Made by a program: the position numbers and the translations under genes. Below, piece after piece: positions 10,340 to 22,094 of a stretch of DNA of 64,000 bases; the first letter of the stretch is position 1; each line of letters begins with the position of its first letter. Origin of the DNA: Ligula intestinalis (Eukaryota > Platyhelminthes > Cestoda > Diphyllobothriidea > Diphyllobothriidae); assembly GCA_036362985.1 (NCBI GenBank), contig JAYGXS010000007.1, positions 3,722,359 through 3,786,358 on the forward strand, read 5' to 3'. The notes beneath the pieces are model-generated. The model did not search any database. It had not been told where the DNA came from and saw only the letters and a list, made by a program, of their open reading frames with translations.

Positions 10340-13300
10340 TGAAGTAAATTGTAAAACACATATTACATTCAAAACGTTGAGTGCATTATAACAAAACAGA
10401 TATTGTGCGACATCGTTACAGAACTTGGCAAAATAAGTGCCAAAACCATCGGCCTTTCACACGATGCGGAATAGACCTGATAAGTGGAATCGATTAAGTA
10501 AAATAACCTCTTTGCCCAAGTCTCTGCTATTGCAAAGCGAAGAACCTCGGCCGATAATCCATTTCTAATTAACCGAAAAAGCTGACTGCTATAGATGTTT
10601 ACGGTGGCTTTGAATATTTGAAATTCTGCTTGGACAGGAGCCTTGCTTTCGGGTAGTGTGTGGGGTAAACAGCTGACAAGGAGTCATACTTTTCCGGATG
10701 GGTAGTTAGTTCGCGTAGGCGCTCGCCCAAAAACGCAATACGTAGGACGACAATAGTCCAGAGCAAGTTTTATAATTTGGCTAAAAATGTTCCCAGTCGG
10801 ACTTATTGTTCTGTGCCTCTCACTCAATGCGATAAACAAAAAGACTGTAATGTGGTGAAATACAGGTCTTAGGTGAAACATACTCTTTTTGTCTAGATAA
10901 AGAAACACTGTCTACCAATTTTACCTAAGGGTCTATAATGTCATTCAGCGATATGTTAGTCGAGTAAATGGAAAAGACACAGGTTTCTGAACTTAGGGAA
11001 AACCTTAAGAAACTTTTAGATAGCCCCTTCAACTGAAAGCTTTTAGGAGTTTACTGGTACTTACATATATATCCCTTTTGGTAAATGATAAAAACACTGA
11101 ATGTGAAAAACGTTCTCTGAGAATCGCAGAATGGTATATGTGTTGGTTTAGCGAATATTTTAAGTAGGCAATATCTGCTGTTATATTTAATGTAACTGCG
11201 GGAAATTTTCATTGCAATTTTCATTGCAATCATGACATCGAATTGCGTATCTTCACAAAAATAATGACAAAATGCATATCCTTCTTCATGTTTTCTTTAA
11301 CATCTGATGCGCAGGTAAGTCAAGCGAACACGACAATGACAAATGTTGCTCACTTGATTAAAAAACATTAAAACATTAAAAAAACATCCACTGCATTATT
11401 TTTTTCATGCCCTGCTGTAATCCAACAATGTAGAATGTTTACTTGAATAAAATGTTTATCTCTTTAAAAAACGGAGACGTTGATTGTTTTTGGAAAAATG
11501 TTATTTTACATGCAATTTGTTATTTATCTTGACTAATGCATCGTCCTGCAATGACGGAGATACCTTTGCTAAAGCTGAACGCCGAAGCCACCGAGGAAAT
11601 CCGCTACAAAGTTGTTGAGGACTATCTGTTTATTAGAGTCAATAATAAATCACACAGAACAAGAAAACAGCTGAAATCTCTGCTTCCACCAATCGGTTAT
11701 GAGTAAGATTGACATTGCAAAACGGTAGGGCTCTTCACCAATATGCATTATCATGAATAACATTTGAGATCCGCGTCCACAGTAAAAATTATTGAATAAC
11801 GATGGCTACCGACTGCTTTGCACAAAACACAGTTGCATTCATTAGTTCATTTCAGGCAAAAAGCTTTTTTCATAACAACAGTAGTTTGAGAATTGTACCT
11901 CATATAGCCCTGGTTCCACCATTTTTTCCTATGAAAACGGTAGTTATAGGGGTTTTATGGGTAAGGAATTAAGATAGGCAGTGAAATATACTTTTAAAAC
12001 TGCTATATGCATTTTTTAGTGTATCTAGAAATGTTGTTAATTTATATCTGTAGATCTTTTAAATCTGTATTAATGCTAACCGTATTCAAGAAAAACGTTA
12101 TTATCGAAGTGCACGTTTCCCAAAATTGCTGAAAAAAGGAGCGATAGTTAGGAAGTCATCTACTTCAACCTACCTGAGGCCCAACATACAATTCTGGAGT
12201 TACATTAGTATATTCCGCGGCGCCAAGCGCCCCACGCCCCTACAATTTACATACGGAACAACTCCTAGTGGCCGCAGGAAACAAATTCAGCTAAACCTTT
12301 TCACTTCAAACATACTTCTACCTATACTATTTCCCCAAAACTACAACCCGTATAACCACCGTATCCGTAGGAGGAAATGTTAGAACATAAAATGCATCTT
12401 TTAAATTACTTTTAGTGCTTTTATTGTACTTTATCTAATGAGAAGCACAGGTAAATTGCTTTTCTAAATTAGGGTCAGAGTCATCAGTGGTTTATTTTTC
12501 TCAGTAAAACGCCTGGCGGCAGACGGCGATATTTTCAAATTTAAAAAAAAAACTCAATCCGCCTGCTAGACATAGCTATGCAACTTATAAATCAACAGCG
12601 TGTGACTGCAATTCTGTTGAATGCACTCGTAAAAGGCCCAAGCAGCGGTATTTTCCTGCTAGTGGTCTCTTCCATTCCATGACTGGCCGGTGTGTATACT
12701 ATGTTATCACATCTAAAGACGTTAAAGAGAACCTAAGGCGACATTTACAAATGCCGAAATAATGTTATGCAGCGAATGCAGACAATTGTTTTCGTTAATT
12801 AAAATAACTTCAAAACGGTAGGCCTTATCTTCGCAGCCATACAAATATCAGAAGAATAGGAAGTTATCGCTAAAACAGAAAGGTTATTTTCCAGGCGTTT
12901 CTAATTCGTTATTAAAGGCATCATCAGATGCAATAGAAGAAAAGTCTACGCGAGGCACATTGAGTCCAAATTTCTCTCTACACATTTACCGTGAGACCAC
13001 TTACGTACTTTAATTTGCAGTTTTCGTAGTTTTTGTGATGTTGGCTTGCCAGCCCACCTACGAGTCAGTAATTGCTGCAACATCCTCGTTCGTGTTGTAA
13101 TTAGACATGATAATTACTCAGAAATTTGGCAAACTGGCACGGTATCTTTACTAAGGCGTAAGCTCCTGACGTGTCTGCTCTCCATGCGCAAGCAAACAGC
13201 CAGTAACGTATATGAGAATGGAAAGTAAGTCAGTTTGGTTAACTTATATATTTTTCATATTGAAAGCCTTTTTATTAGAATCCGTAAGCACAGTGTATCC

Positions 13301-16300
13301 GTCGCTTGCGTTTATCTCGCCCATTGAGAGCCGCAATCTGGCAATTTATAGATGCCTGCATTCTGCCCTTCATTCTTATTACTGCTCTCCGGTTATTTTT
13401 CCAGCTTAACTTTAGAAAGACCTGGTCATGTTTAAACGTATCCCACGGATGCTCTTTTCAGCTGCCGGCTTTTTCTGTTTTTTTTGGTGGTATTATAATA
13501 TAGGGATACTTTAAAACGGTCAAACCATTTGCCGATCTTATCCTAAGTGAAATAGATGGTCCTCTCATCTCTGAAATAATTGCCGCGAAGTCTTCCCGTA
13601 TTGTGCGCCGAAGCTTCTGTATTGCCGTAAATCGGCATATAAGCACAGCGTACTCCTAGTAATTGAAAATTACCTCACGTGTGAAGAAAGAGAAGTTGGG
13701 AAGTTGAAAGTCGACCTGTCTCCATAACAGATGCGCATATCATGTAATTCTCTAGACCTTGAGCATTCTATTACCTTTTACAATGACCGCTTAAATTACC
13801 TTATGCGTTGCTCCCCGTGAATGGAGCCATTTTTTCTCAAATGTTTGGATTTTGCCTTTAAAAATAAAGCACTCTCAATTTCACATTTATAATGGATTTC
13901 GGACCTGAGAAATGTGACTCTTACAGCCCGTGGCTTGCGTGGATACCACTACTAGTCGCGCGTTCAGTCTCGTGAAAATCACATGTATGGCTGCACTGTT
14001 GTCGCTAACTTGGTAATTCAAAGCTGCTCAAGGTCTTGATAACGATTCTAGAAGTGAACTGCCGTGTCAGTGGACACTATGTTACCTGGTATCTAAAGGT
14101 TGCCTCTAACCTGTACGTGATCGCAACTCCTACTGAAGCACCTTGGGGTGGCCGAGGGCTTCCAAAACACGGCAAGTTTAGAAAGAATGTAGAGTGGGTT
14201 GGTTTTGGTCTCCGCATCCCCAGTTTGAAAGAAATTACGCGGGCATCATGGGTTAACGCAACTGTTCTAAGGACTAACTGAGGGGTTGTTGTTTAAGTTA
14301 CGTACTTGCTTTGTATTTTATTCTTCAATTCTTCATTAATTTGGTTTAAAATTATATGACTTTCTTGACAGGGTTCACTCTATCTGAACAAACGCAAATC
14401 AGTGGTTTGGCTTAGGTTGCACAAGCCTTGTCCACTGATGAAATATTCACGCAAATTTAATGGCTGCGTTTTTGAATATTGTTGCTGCCTAGTTCCAAAA
14501 ATATCAAATTTTAGGACACTGTTGTGCTTGACTGCCAGGCTGTGGTAAAATTTGTAGATTATAAGACAGAGTCTCATTCTGCAACACTGTATTTTACTGT
14601 AGGCCCTTCGCTATCTATTTTTATCGATAAATACGCTTTTATGATTGATGGTTTTCCAACTGAGTAAAATGTATCAAAAGTTGTATATCGGCATTTCTAG
14701 CTGCATTTTTGCAGAGTCTTAACATGTACTGCAGCCCTCTTTACCCTCTGGGTTATGAAAAGCCCGATTTTAAAAGGTATGCGATACTAATAGAGGCAAA
14801 CGGTTTAATTTTAGGGAGCAATTCAGCAGAACAGGACATGCTGGCTCTTATAACAAGTTTAAAGATCCGCAGATTTTTATTTTAGCAAGAAGCATTCATT
14901 AGAAATAGGCACAAAAATTGATGGGTATTATAATGATGGGTTCAAACCAGAATCCATAAAGTCTGCCAACTGAACGTCGACCAAGTGCACTTTCTAGTTT
15001 TAAGTTAAGGTACTCTTACTGAGAGAAGGCGAAACTAATGTGTTCTGTTGCGAGCTTTTTTGGCAGAACGTCTTTTACAAAATTCTTCACGTTCAATCGC
15101 TGCCTCTTAATTTGTTTCAGGCCTTGTTGTCTGCAATTTGGCAGTTGAAAAATTCAATTTATCCTTCATTCATTTCCCTAGATAATTTCGGAAAAATTCT
15201 ATTATGTATCTGATATCAGGTGTTGTCGTATCTGCCAACCCCGCCTTTATAGCAGAGAGCAAAGGAAATAAAAGCAAATACCAGAAGGAAAAGATGCAAA
15301 GGAATTGAAATGCGTCATCATTTATATTCAAAATTGAAGGAGTTGACCAGACGATCTTTCACACTGTCTACTTAGGCGGTCTTAAAACTAAATACTGAAT
15401 TTAAACATTGTTACAGAACTTGTTAACACTGGGCTTTTCATTGCATTTTGCGGATTTACATAATATCTGATTATTGTAATCAGTTGCGAAATATTTTAGA
15501 ATACTTTTCCGCAACCTACCTTTTTAATTACCTTTCTGCACTATTCATAGAATAAATTTCTTATTATTATTATTTCTTATTAATTTCTTAATTTCTTATC
15601 AATTTCCCCCAAAGGACTCGCGTTATCCAAAAAAACTAAACGATAAGGTTTCTTTTAGTACTGCTCTCGTACTGAAAATACGCGTAAACTCGTGGCACTG
15701 TCATTGCAGTCAACATAAAAAAATATACAGGATGTCCCAAAAATGTATACATATTTAACGTATTAGTAAAATTGTTGTTAACCATAATTTTAATATTTCA
15801 AAAATTTAAAATTATTTACAAACATTTTTTTTAAAATTATTACAGAAAAAAGAGAATTTGTGGTGGCGTGTTGTGGGAACCCAAAAGAGCATTATATCAG
15901 AAAAGGTGAAGCACGTTTCAGCACCGATCAATATCGTTCGCTGTTTCTTTGTATGGTTTTCGTTTCACCAGGATATGCCACCTAAACTTAGCAGCCAGTT
16001 AGGTAGACACAGTACTTTGCAGAAATCATGCATAAAACTGTCCTTTTCTATACGTAGTTTGGCAAAGAATCGCGTAGTTTCGCGTAAGTTTCGTGCTCAA
16101 GAATGTTGTGTTGTATGCCACACTTTATTGCTATTACGGTATTTTAACAAGGTAAACGCCCAATAAATTAGTATCATATGTACACAGTATTGCGACTGCT
16201 GAAAGGAACTTGCAAATGCTTGTACATGTTTCATAATTCCTCGCAAACCGACGTAAATACATTTGCAAAAACTTAGAAAAAATAAGATAAAGAGGGCACT

Positions 16301-17635
16301 AATGCTATTGTGCCTATATAAGTTTATCCTTTTCTTAATGCTCCCCAACAGGCGTAGTCAGCAAACTGCGTACATTTACGAATTATGTCAATCCCATTTA
16401 ATATCGCCTTAATGATGGAAAAGTCATTTGCTTGTATCTAAGGTATGAGGGTTGTAGCCAGTAATGGTAGGTCAGACGCGAAACTATACTTATGCAAGGA
16501 AACTTCTTCATGAATGCATTATTTTTCATATACGGATTCTCGAAAACCTTTTTAAATAGATAACGTACAAGTTTACTTTATCAGACCAATACGAAAGCCA
16601 GCGCGTTTTACCTGTCTTTGAAGCTTCCTGTCGCTAAACATTTTCAATCCATGTAAATCAGTTAATAAGCCTCCGAAATGCAACCAACACTTTGCGTTCT
16701 AAGGCAGTCTCAGGATGGTCTATATTCTTTCCCTCTGACTGTAGTCGTGCAGTCATTTGTCTATGATACTAAAACCCCATCATCAAAGCATGCCTGCTGC
16801 ACGGGCACTTTGACGTTATGCAATGATTTTCTTAAAATTTGCCTGTTGTTTTATATCTACAGGCTAAAAAGTGTGCCTGCCTTGGACATCCGAACATGGG
16901 AGGTATGTTCACACTGACGGTGTCCGTCAGAAAAATATGTCCGTTTAATAGTTTAAACAAATGAGCCTAGTCCCTGCTATCTCGCGAAAAGAATAACTTT
17001 TTTTACAGCGTCCATGATGTCAAACGCTCCTCGTCAGCCAGGAAACATCTGGCAGTCCTTGACAGTCAAGACAAACATAAAGCTAACAAACATACTCTCG
17101 AGGTGGCCGGCATGGAATTATGATGTCGGTCTCCAGAAGTCGTTAAGTCGGGGCTTAATTGGGTGGGTCATGCGTGCCTACCACTCGATGGAACGCGCCA
17201 AATGTGGCAGAGTGCACGTTCTGCTACCACAAAAAATGAATATTTGCGGAAAAAATAAACAGCTTAACTGACTGAATTGCCTTTTTTTCGTTGTCTAAAC
17301 AGTAATCCTAGCTTATATTAAAATCTTGCTCCTTAAGTTAGCACGTATAAGTTAATGCAGGATGTTTTAATCACATGCAAAATCTATGGATATAAATCCT
17401 AAGATAAAAAAAGCAAATTAACGCTGCACTGTAAATGTTTCCGGAACAATTAAATGACGACGGGTTCTCTGCGTGCGACTTTTGCCCATTTTAGCTTTCA
17501 GATAAAATTGATGTTTTTAGTTACTCGATTGCATAATGGATGTACAGTACAAGCGGTTTTTCACGCAGTCTGCAGAAAGTTGGGAAAGCTTGCCAATCAC
17601 TTGAAAACGATATTGAGTGGAGTTTTAGTATTGGT
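10340..17635. other. Gene-free AT-rich stretch
   Basis: No gene or RNA recognised apart from repeat R3 copy 2 at about 13450-13670. A low-complexity TTATTATTATTTCTTATT run lies near 15560. A 13-bp tandem duplication (TTTCATTGCAATT) sits near 11210-11232. Open frames at 14036-14281 and 15858-16166 have no recognisable relatives. Confidence 0.5.
13450..13670 (+). repeat. Dispersed repeat R3, copy 2
   Basis: Second copy of the repeat at 110-330, same orientation. Collinear blocks include AACGGTCAAACCATTTGC, AAGTCTTCCCGTATTGTGCG and CCGAAGCTTCTG. The copies differ by many substitutions and small indels, so the repeat is old. Element class unknown. Confidence 0.5.
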
Positions 17636-17639
17636 TATC

Positions 17640-17900
17640 GTTCAGCCTAATCGCAAGTCATTTAAGTCACGGTAGGATGCCCTCCATATAAATTATATTA
17701 GGTTAAAAACGGCTACCTACGATGCATACATTTTACTCACTAATTGTCACCGGTTGCATAAATTCAAATATACTATATAGAAAGTATGCGCAAGATTATC
17801 CTTTTTGTAGAAAATGTTGTAGAAGATTTCTTCTTCTTTAAATTGTATGATAATTTTAGTGATAGACTGTATGTTTTGCAAAGTGTTCTCCACATTGGAT
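17640..17900 (+). repeat. Dispersed repeat R1, 5' portion
   Basis: Collinear with the R1 copies at 44230-44890 and 61165-61830. Shared blocks include AAGTCATTTAA followed by GGTAGGATGC, and the diagnostic ATAAATTCAAATATA block about 90 bp later, then a TATG-rich segment. The 3' half of R1 is missing or unrecognisable. Confidence 0.55.
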
Positions 17901-18740
17901 TATGAAGCACAGGGAATGTTTATTCGTAATAACTTGTCTTCATGAAAATATAAGATTGCCTTTAGTTTGCACAGCATAATCCAGAATTTCTGACCTTTTC
18001 ATCACAGCGTACAGAAAATGGTATCCAAACACTGAATTCAAGGGAAATATTTGATAGGATTCAAAAATATCCGGCAATTTTGAAATATTTTAAATTAAAT
18101 CACAGGATTTCTTTATGCATACAATTTGCAGAACGGATCATTAGCCACCAAAAACGTCCAATAAAAAACGATTTTGTGAAAACGTAACATAAAATATAGC
18201 TGAATATGTAAGGTCATTAAAACAAGTGAGATAAATGCCTACTACCGAAGGACCTCTTTTAAACGAATATAATGTTCATAAATGATCAGAAAGAAGCTCA
18301 CTTAAAAACCGCAATGCTATCGTTAATGCAGATTATGCTGCACAATAAGCAATATTGAAACCCTACTTCAATTAGGAAATATCGTATGAAATTCACGCCA
18401 AATTTTAAAAAATACAAATAATTACGCCTGAGAGGGCTACTACCCATAGCTTTTGAAATTATAAACAGCTAGTTTTTTCCGGAGTAACCTTGTTTGCTTC
18501 CAGTACTCCGGTTTTGTGGAATCTCTCATTTCATTTAAAGTATCAATAATTTTACTTTTATTACTTGCTGACAGTTGAATGTGGCCTTAAACTAAAGTTA
18601 AAATTTGAAAACTGCTCAGGTATACGAAAGAAGTTGTGTTCTGTCATTTGCGGAGTGAGATATATTCCTATTTCCCAGAGAAGTAGAAAAAGTAACACCT
18701 TGTCATTGGATAAGTGAAGTAAGTTGCATTCCGAGATGAT
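17901..18740. other. Gene-free AT-rich stretch
   Basis: Nothing recognisable between the R1 fragment and the fold-back element. Confidence 0.5.
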
Positions 18741-19099
18741 AGAAGATCGCCGGAAAATCGAGTTGTACTCGTGAATTTTCGAACAATTATCACGTGTTCG
18801 TCGTCGGACTAAATTAAAAGTGAGGGCTGGAAATGTCGTACTAGATGTTTTGGAGGCAGAGGTTACAACGGACGGGGGAGGGAAGGGGGGGGATTGGGTG
18901 GAAGGGTTATGGTGACGTGACACCCGCGGCGATAGGTTGTGCTAGTGAAGGGAGGGGGGTGTTAGCGTCCGTTGTAACCTCTGTCTCCAAAACCTCTAGT
19001 GCGACATTCCCAGCCCTCACTTTTAATTTAGTCTAACGACGAACGCGTGATACTTGTTCGAAAATTCAGGAGTACAACTGAATTTTCCAACGATCTTCT
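18741..19099. mobile_element. Fold-back (MITE-like) element with 134-bp inverted arms
   Basis: The left arm 18741-18874 and right arm 18966-19099 are reverse complements at roughly 90% identity over 134 bp. The outermost bases are AGAAGATCG and the innermost are ACAACGGACG. The 91-bp spacer is unusually G-rich on the plus strand, with several runs of three to seven G. No coding capacity. The long inverted arms and small size fit a fold-back or MITE-type DNA element. Family not identified, and no clear target-site duplication is visible. Confidence 0.8.
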
Positions 19100-19518
19100 T
19101 TCTTTTCACAGTTTCATTCTTATTTTGACTTAATCTTCGCAAGAGGTAACCTACGCAAATACTTAACGCCAAAATATGTAACGAAAATGTTATTTAAAGA
19201 TATAACCTTAGGTATGTTAATGTCTGAGTCATGTTACAGGCGTTCATTGTTTTCAGTTACGAGTTGACGTGGTTGGGTGATTCTATAACCATGGCCCAAA
19301 AAGACGGCTGCATAAGACAGCATGTTTTAAAAAACCTTATTTATAAGAATCCCTCTATGGACAAGGTTATTTTGAAGATATTGAAAAGCACGTAGAGCCT
19401 TGATCAGTGCCTAGCTGCCGAATTAATAATGTGGGCATGCCAATAGTAGCGAAGATTCGAGTACCAGGAAGCAGTTCAGAAGACGTTGCTGCAATCACTG
19501 GAACAAGAGATTTATTTG

Positions 19519-19558
19519 CCTGACGTTTCGGATTCCGTCGGGAATCCTTAATCATAGG
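19519..19558 (-). ncRNA. Hammerhead-like motif, PLE family C, left arm
   Basis: On the minus strand: CCT, then ATGATTA in place of CTGATGA, one unpaired A, a perfect 7-bp stem II (GGATTCC / GGAATCC) closed by CGAC, then GAAA, CGTC and AGG. CCT and AGG can pair as stem I. G8, the general base of the hammerhead reaction, is T here, which should abolish self-cleavage. Confidence 0.55.
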
Positions 19559-19671
19559 TAATCTTTAACATGTCTTAGACATGCGCAGATAAGGGGTTTG
19601 CGAGACGCAAAGAATTTAAGCATGGCAGAGAGACCCCTTCTCTGCGCATGTCTCAGACCTGTTTACGATTA

Positions 19672-19711
19672 CCTATGATTAAGGATTCCCGACGGAATCC
19701 GAAAGGTCAGG
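19672..19711 (+). ncRNA. Hammerhead-like motif, PLE family C, right arm
   Basis: Plus-strand counterpart of 19519-19558: CCT, ATGATTA, A, the same 7-bp stem II with CGAC loop, GAAA, then GGTC (CGTC in the other copies) and AGG. It carries the same C-to-A and G8-to-T core differences, so both arms derive from the same already mutated source. Confidence 0.55.
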
Positions 19712-20256
19712 CAAATAAAACTCTTGGTCCAGTGATCGCATCTTCGTCTTCTAAATGTGGGCATGCGTTGACGAACCTCCAATTACCGATCGGTTTCCTA
19801 ATAATGCACTGAAAAATTCATCTGAAGTGTGGACGTAAGAATTAATATGTTCTAGTGTGCCAATTGTTCTTCTCAACTTATCACACGCAACTTCTAGCAT
19901 TGCCAAGCTTTTAGTGCTTGATTGGCCCAAAAATTATGACCAAGAGACCTACCTAATACTATCGACCAACGGAACTGCCAAAAAATACGCTCAGCTTTTA
20001 CAGCGTGCTTCAAATTATCTGCCTTCTCGGACTCCAATGAAAACTAGTATTCATCAGTCATGATTGTGGTTAATACAGGACATAAACAGCATACATTAAA
20101 CATGGATCAGCTGCTTTTTCCAATGTTTTAGTCTCGTGATCTTAAAATACCTCTGGAATGTGGCATTTACTCTTATTAAGTGTCAAAGTGCAAGCAGTCA
20201 ATATGGCGGGGAGATGAGATCGGCTTAAATGAAATATAAGCTCATCAATTTCTTTG

Positions 20257-20365
20257 CAGTTGCAGTTGCCTTCTGCTCATGTCTCCGATGAAGAATCCGC
20301 GATTGATACCGAAACGTCAAGCAAATAAAAGTGTTGCTCGAGCAATCTAATCGTCTTTTTCTGAA
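20257..20365 (+). ncRNA. Hammerhead-like PLE terminal segment (family D), solo
   Basis: From 20281: GTCT, CCGATGA (U4 changed to C), an imperfect stem II around CCGCGA, then CGAAACGTC and AAGC, followed by AAATAAAAG. The arrangement matches 41601-41645 and 51666-51707. No PLE coding sequence lies next to it. Confidence 0.5.
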
Positions 20366-20810
20366 GGTAGGTTCTGCATAGATCAAAGAAATGCTGATAT
20401 CAGGCCCAGCAGCCATCTTTCTTACCATCCACATGCACTTCTACCCCACTAGCGCATGGTGTCATTTTAAGTTTCCAATTCAACAATCAATTTTTTTTCG
20501 CAGGAAAGGAATGCAGTTGTTGTTGCCGTTTTCGAGGTAAGCAGTTTGCTGAGAACGCCAAAGCTACCCTAACGCGTCAATAAAATTTTGAGTGCACTCA
20601 TTGGCTGCAGTTTGCCCACACGCAACTTCAGGCGACATGTCATAAGTCCTAAGGGAACAGAATGGAAAAGACCCCTTTCAAACCACCAAATTAATTAACT
20701 TTGATGGGAGCCACGACCATACCAACAGTTTAAAACTTGCGTGCATTGGTTAACACACCCCCTATCCTCTTTTTAAATCGATGCAGTAAATTATAGGACA
20801 ACTTTTTTAA

Positions 20811-21573
20811 TTAAAAAATAGCAATAACAGGAAGATTTAATGGATCCATGGCATTTCGAGAGAGCTCTTCAGTTGCTGCGTCTCATTGTGTAAGCTAAAC
20901 CACATAAGAGAAAATACTAATGGAATTCATACGGAAAAATCGATACAGCACAAAATCATAAGAAGTGGCCAAAAGGCTGATCAGTAGCATAAGAAGTTAA
21001 AACGCTATGGTCAGCAAAAAATGGAGAGGGACGTCTGTGGTAACAATTTGGGAGAGGAAATGTGTAAACAGGGAGACAGTGTTACCAAGGCAGAGTGAGA
21101 TACATCACATCCTCCAACTGTTTACATAAGTCGGGTTTGAACCACCGTATGTAGGCTGCCTCCAGAAAGCGTAAGGTGCGAGTTGTTCGTCCTCGAACAA
21201 GTTCTCGGAAAGACGTTTTGGGGCCAACAGAATGGCCCGAGTTTAGCAGATGTTCCGTAATTTAAGACCGAAAAATTCTGTTTTCTTGTTTCATTAACAA
21301 TCTAGGTAAAGATTCTTTAGCTCTGGTGGCCAAATTTTTACCTCAGACATCTTTCGCCGTTTTTTGCTGACCATGGAGTTTAAACTTCTTGTGTTATTTA
21401 TCAGCCTTTTGGACACTTCTTATGACCTTATGTTACATTGATTTCTTTCTGTATGAATTCAAGTAGTATTTTTTTTAAATTTGATTTACGTTACGCAGTG
21501 AGAGGCAGCAACTGAAAAGCTCTCTCGAAATACCACGGATCAATTTAATCTTGCTGTTATTGCTATATTTAAA
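20811..21573. mobile_element. PLE family E composite: GIY-YIG fragment between ~215-bp inverted arms
   Basis: The left arm 20811-21024 and right arm 21357-21573 are inverted copies. Both carry ATAGCAATAACAG at the outer edge, a TTTCGAGAGAGCTCTTCAGTTGCTGC-like block (with differences), GAATTCATAC, and GGTCAGCAAAAAA at the inner edge. A minus-strand PLE endonuclease fragment lies between them. A third, solo arm copy is at 38091-38247. Truncated elements flanked by an inverted copy of their own terminus are characteristic of Penelope-type insertions. Confidence 0.75.
21095..21345 (-). mobile_element. Penelope-like element fragment, family E, GIY-YIG domain C-terminal half
   Basis: The minus-strand frame reads LATRAKESLPRLLMKQENR, a stop, then ITEHLLNSGHSVGPKTSF, RELVRGRTTRTLRFLEAAYI and RWFKPDLCKQLEDVM. 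The H-L-L-x-S-G-H and L-R-F-x-E-A-x-x-I-x-x-x-x-P-x-L-C pattern is the C-terminal half of PLE GIY-YIG endonucleases, equivalent to HMVDSGHRV and LLATAEATAIRLKKPVLC in family A. The GIY-YIG box itself is missing. It fills almost the whole space between the inverted arms, which marks a strongly 5'-truncated insertion. Confidence 0.75.
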
Positions 21574-21834
21574 TTTGCACTTGGAAAACGTTGCTTTAAA
21601 AAAAGTTTTAACTTTGGTAACCCAACACGCCTAATGTCAGTTAGCCAAACAGTCATTGCGAAGTCATACAAAGATCTATGAAAGTAATTTACATTGACGT
21701 CTGTCGACCAATTATTGGTTGCAAAAACTTGAAAATCCCACGTAAATGCACAGTTGGAGAATTAGGTCCTTCCGTTCTGTTTTGCGCCCACCTCCAATCA
21801 CACAATTGCTTTCAGTAGAGGAAAATAAACCTTG

Positions 21835-22010
21835 CCCACAAAAATATCGTAAACTGGGATGGCCATTTCTGGCTTCTATGCCATCATCAGCCAGCCAAAT
21901 CGCACCTCCTATGCTGCAATAGCCGTGGGTTAATCCTCAAATGATTAATTTGAAATCTAACTACAGCCCCTTTGAGCCGCAGGTTCAGTGCCTTGTCTGC
22001 TTAGATCGAA
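21835..22010 (-). repeat. tRNA-derived SINE with intact hammerhead-like tail
   Basis: A weak tRNA-like head is visible on the minus strand: GCGGCTCAAAGGGGC as A-box and GAGGATTAACCC as a degenerate B-box, between about 21990 and 21915. It is followed by the hammerhead segment at 21854-21894 and a short 3' end reaching GTGGGCAAGG near 21838. The arrangement of head, hammerhead-like tail and short end is shared with the SINEs at 4923, 22095, 22845, 45203 and 62235. The head is much more decayed than the tail. Confidence 0.6.
21854..21894 (-). ncRNA. Type I hammerhead ribozyme motif, complete core
   Basis: Minus strand, 5' to 3': stem I strand CTGG; core CTGATGA (21890-21884); stem II TGGC / GCCA, 4 bp, with loop ATAGAA; core GAAA (21869-21866); TGGCCA; cleavage dinucleotide TC; stem I partner CCAG. 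All conserved hammerhead core positions are present, and stem I can extend by two G-U pairs. Stem III is only the A15.1-U16.1 pair plus the self-complementary TGGCCA, so a monomer can form at best two pairs with a GGCC loop, while two molecules could pair fully. This matches the minimal type I motifs known in retroelements. Activity is untested. Confidence 0.75.
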
Positions 22011-22094
22011 ATTATTAGAGCGTTGTGGGGACACGCCCACCACTTGGTCCCGGAATCTTCGGAATCTGAAGCTGGATCCCGGCCAACAGTCGGA

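Larger units (their letters stand above)
19479..19751. mobile_element. Palindrome made of two inverted PLE family C ends
   Basis: Arms 19479-19599 and 19631-19751 are inverted copies of the same ~121-bp PLE terminal sequence, separated by about 31 bp. Each arm contains, in order, the CAGTGATCGC-like block, an A-rich AATAAA segment, the GAAACGTC-AGG motif, the GGATTCC-CGAC-GGAATCC hairpin, and GACATGCGCAGA near the centre. A single arm of the same sequence stands alone at 61019-61127, and the 59471-60015 element has the same ends separated by a GIY-YIG fragment. The palindrome therefore looks like that structure with the middle removed. Confidence 0.75.

Noticed and set aside
12126..12383. 85-codon frame as a gene
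   Set aside because: No recognisable domain, low complexity, and no support from neighbouring sequence.
18561..18923. 120-codon minus-strand frame
   Set aside because: It runs into the left arm and spacer of a fold-back element; proline/serine-rich content simply reflects the G-rich spacer.
20985..21020. Possible hammerhead in the family E arms (CTGATCA / CTGATAA ... AAAC ... GGTC)
   Set aside because: Core boxes do not match and the stem I partners are not complementary in any of the copies.
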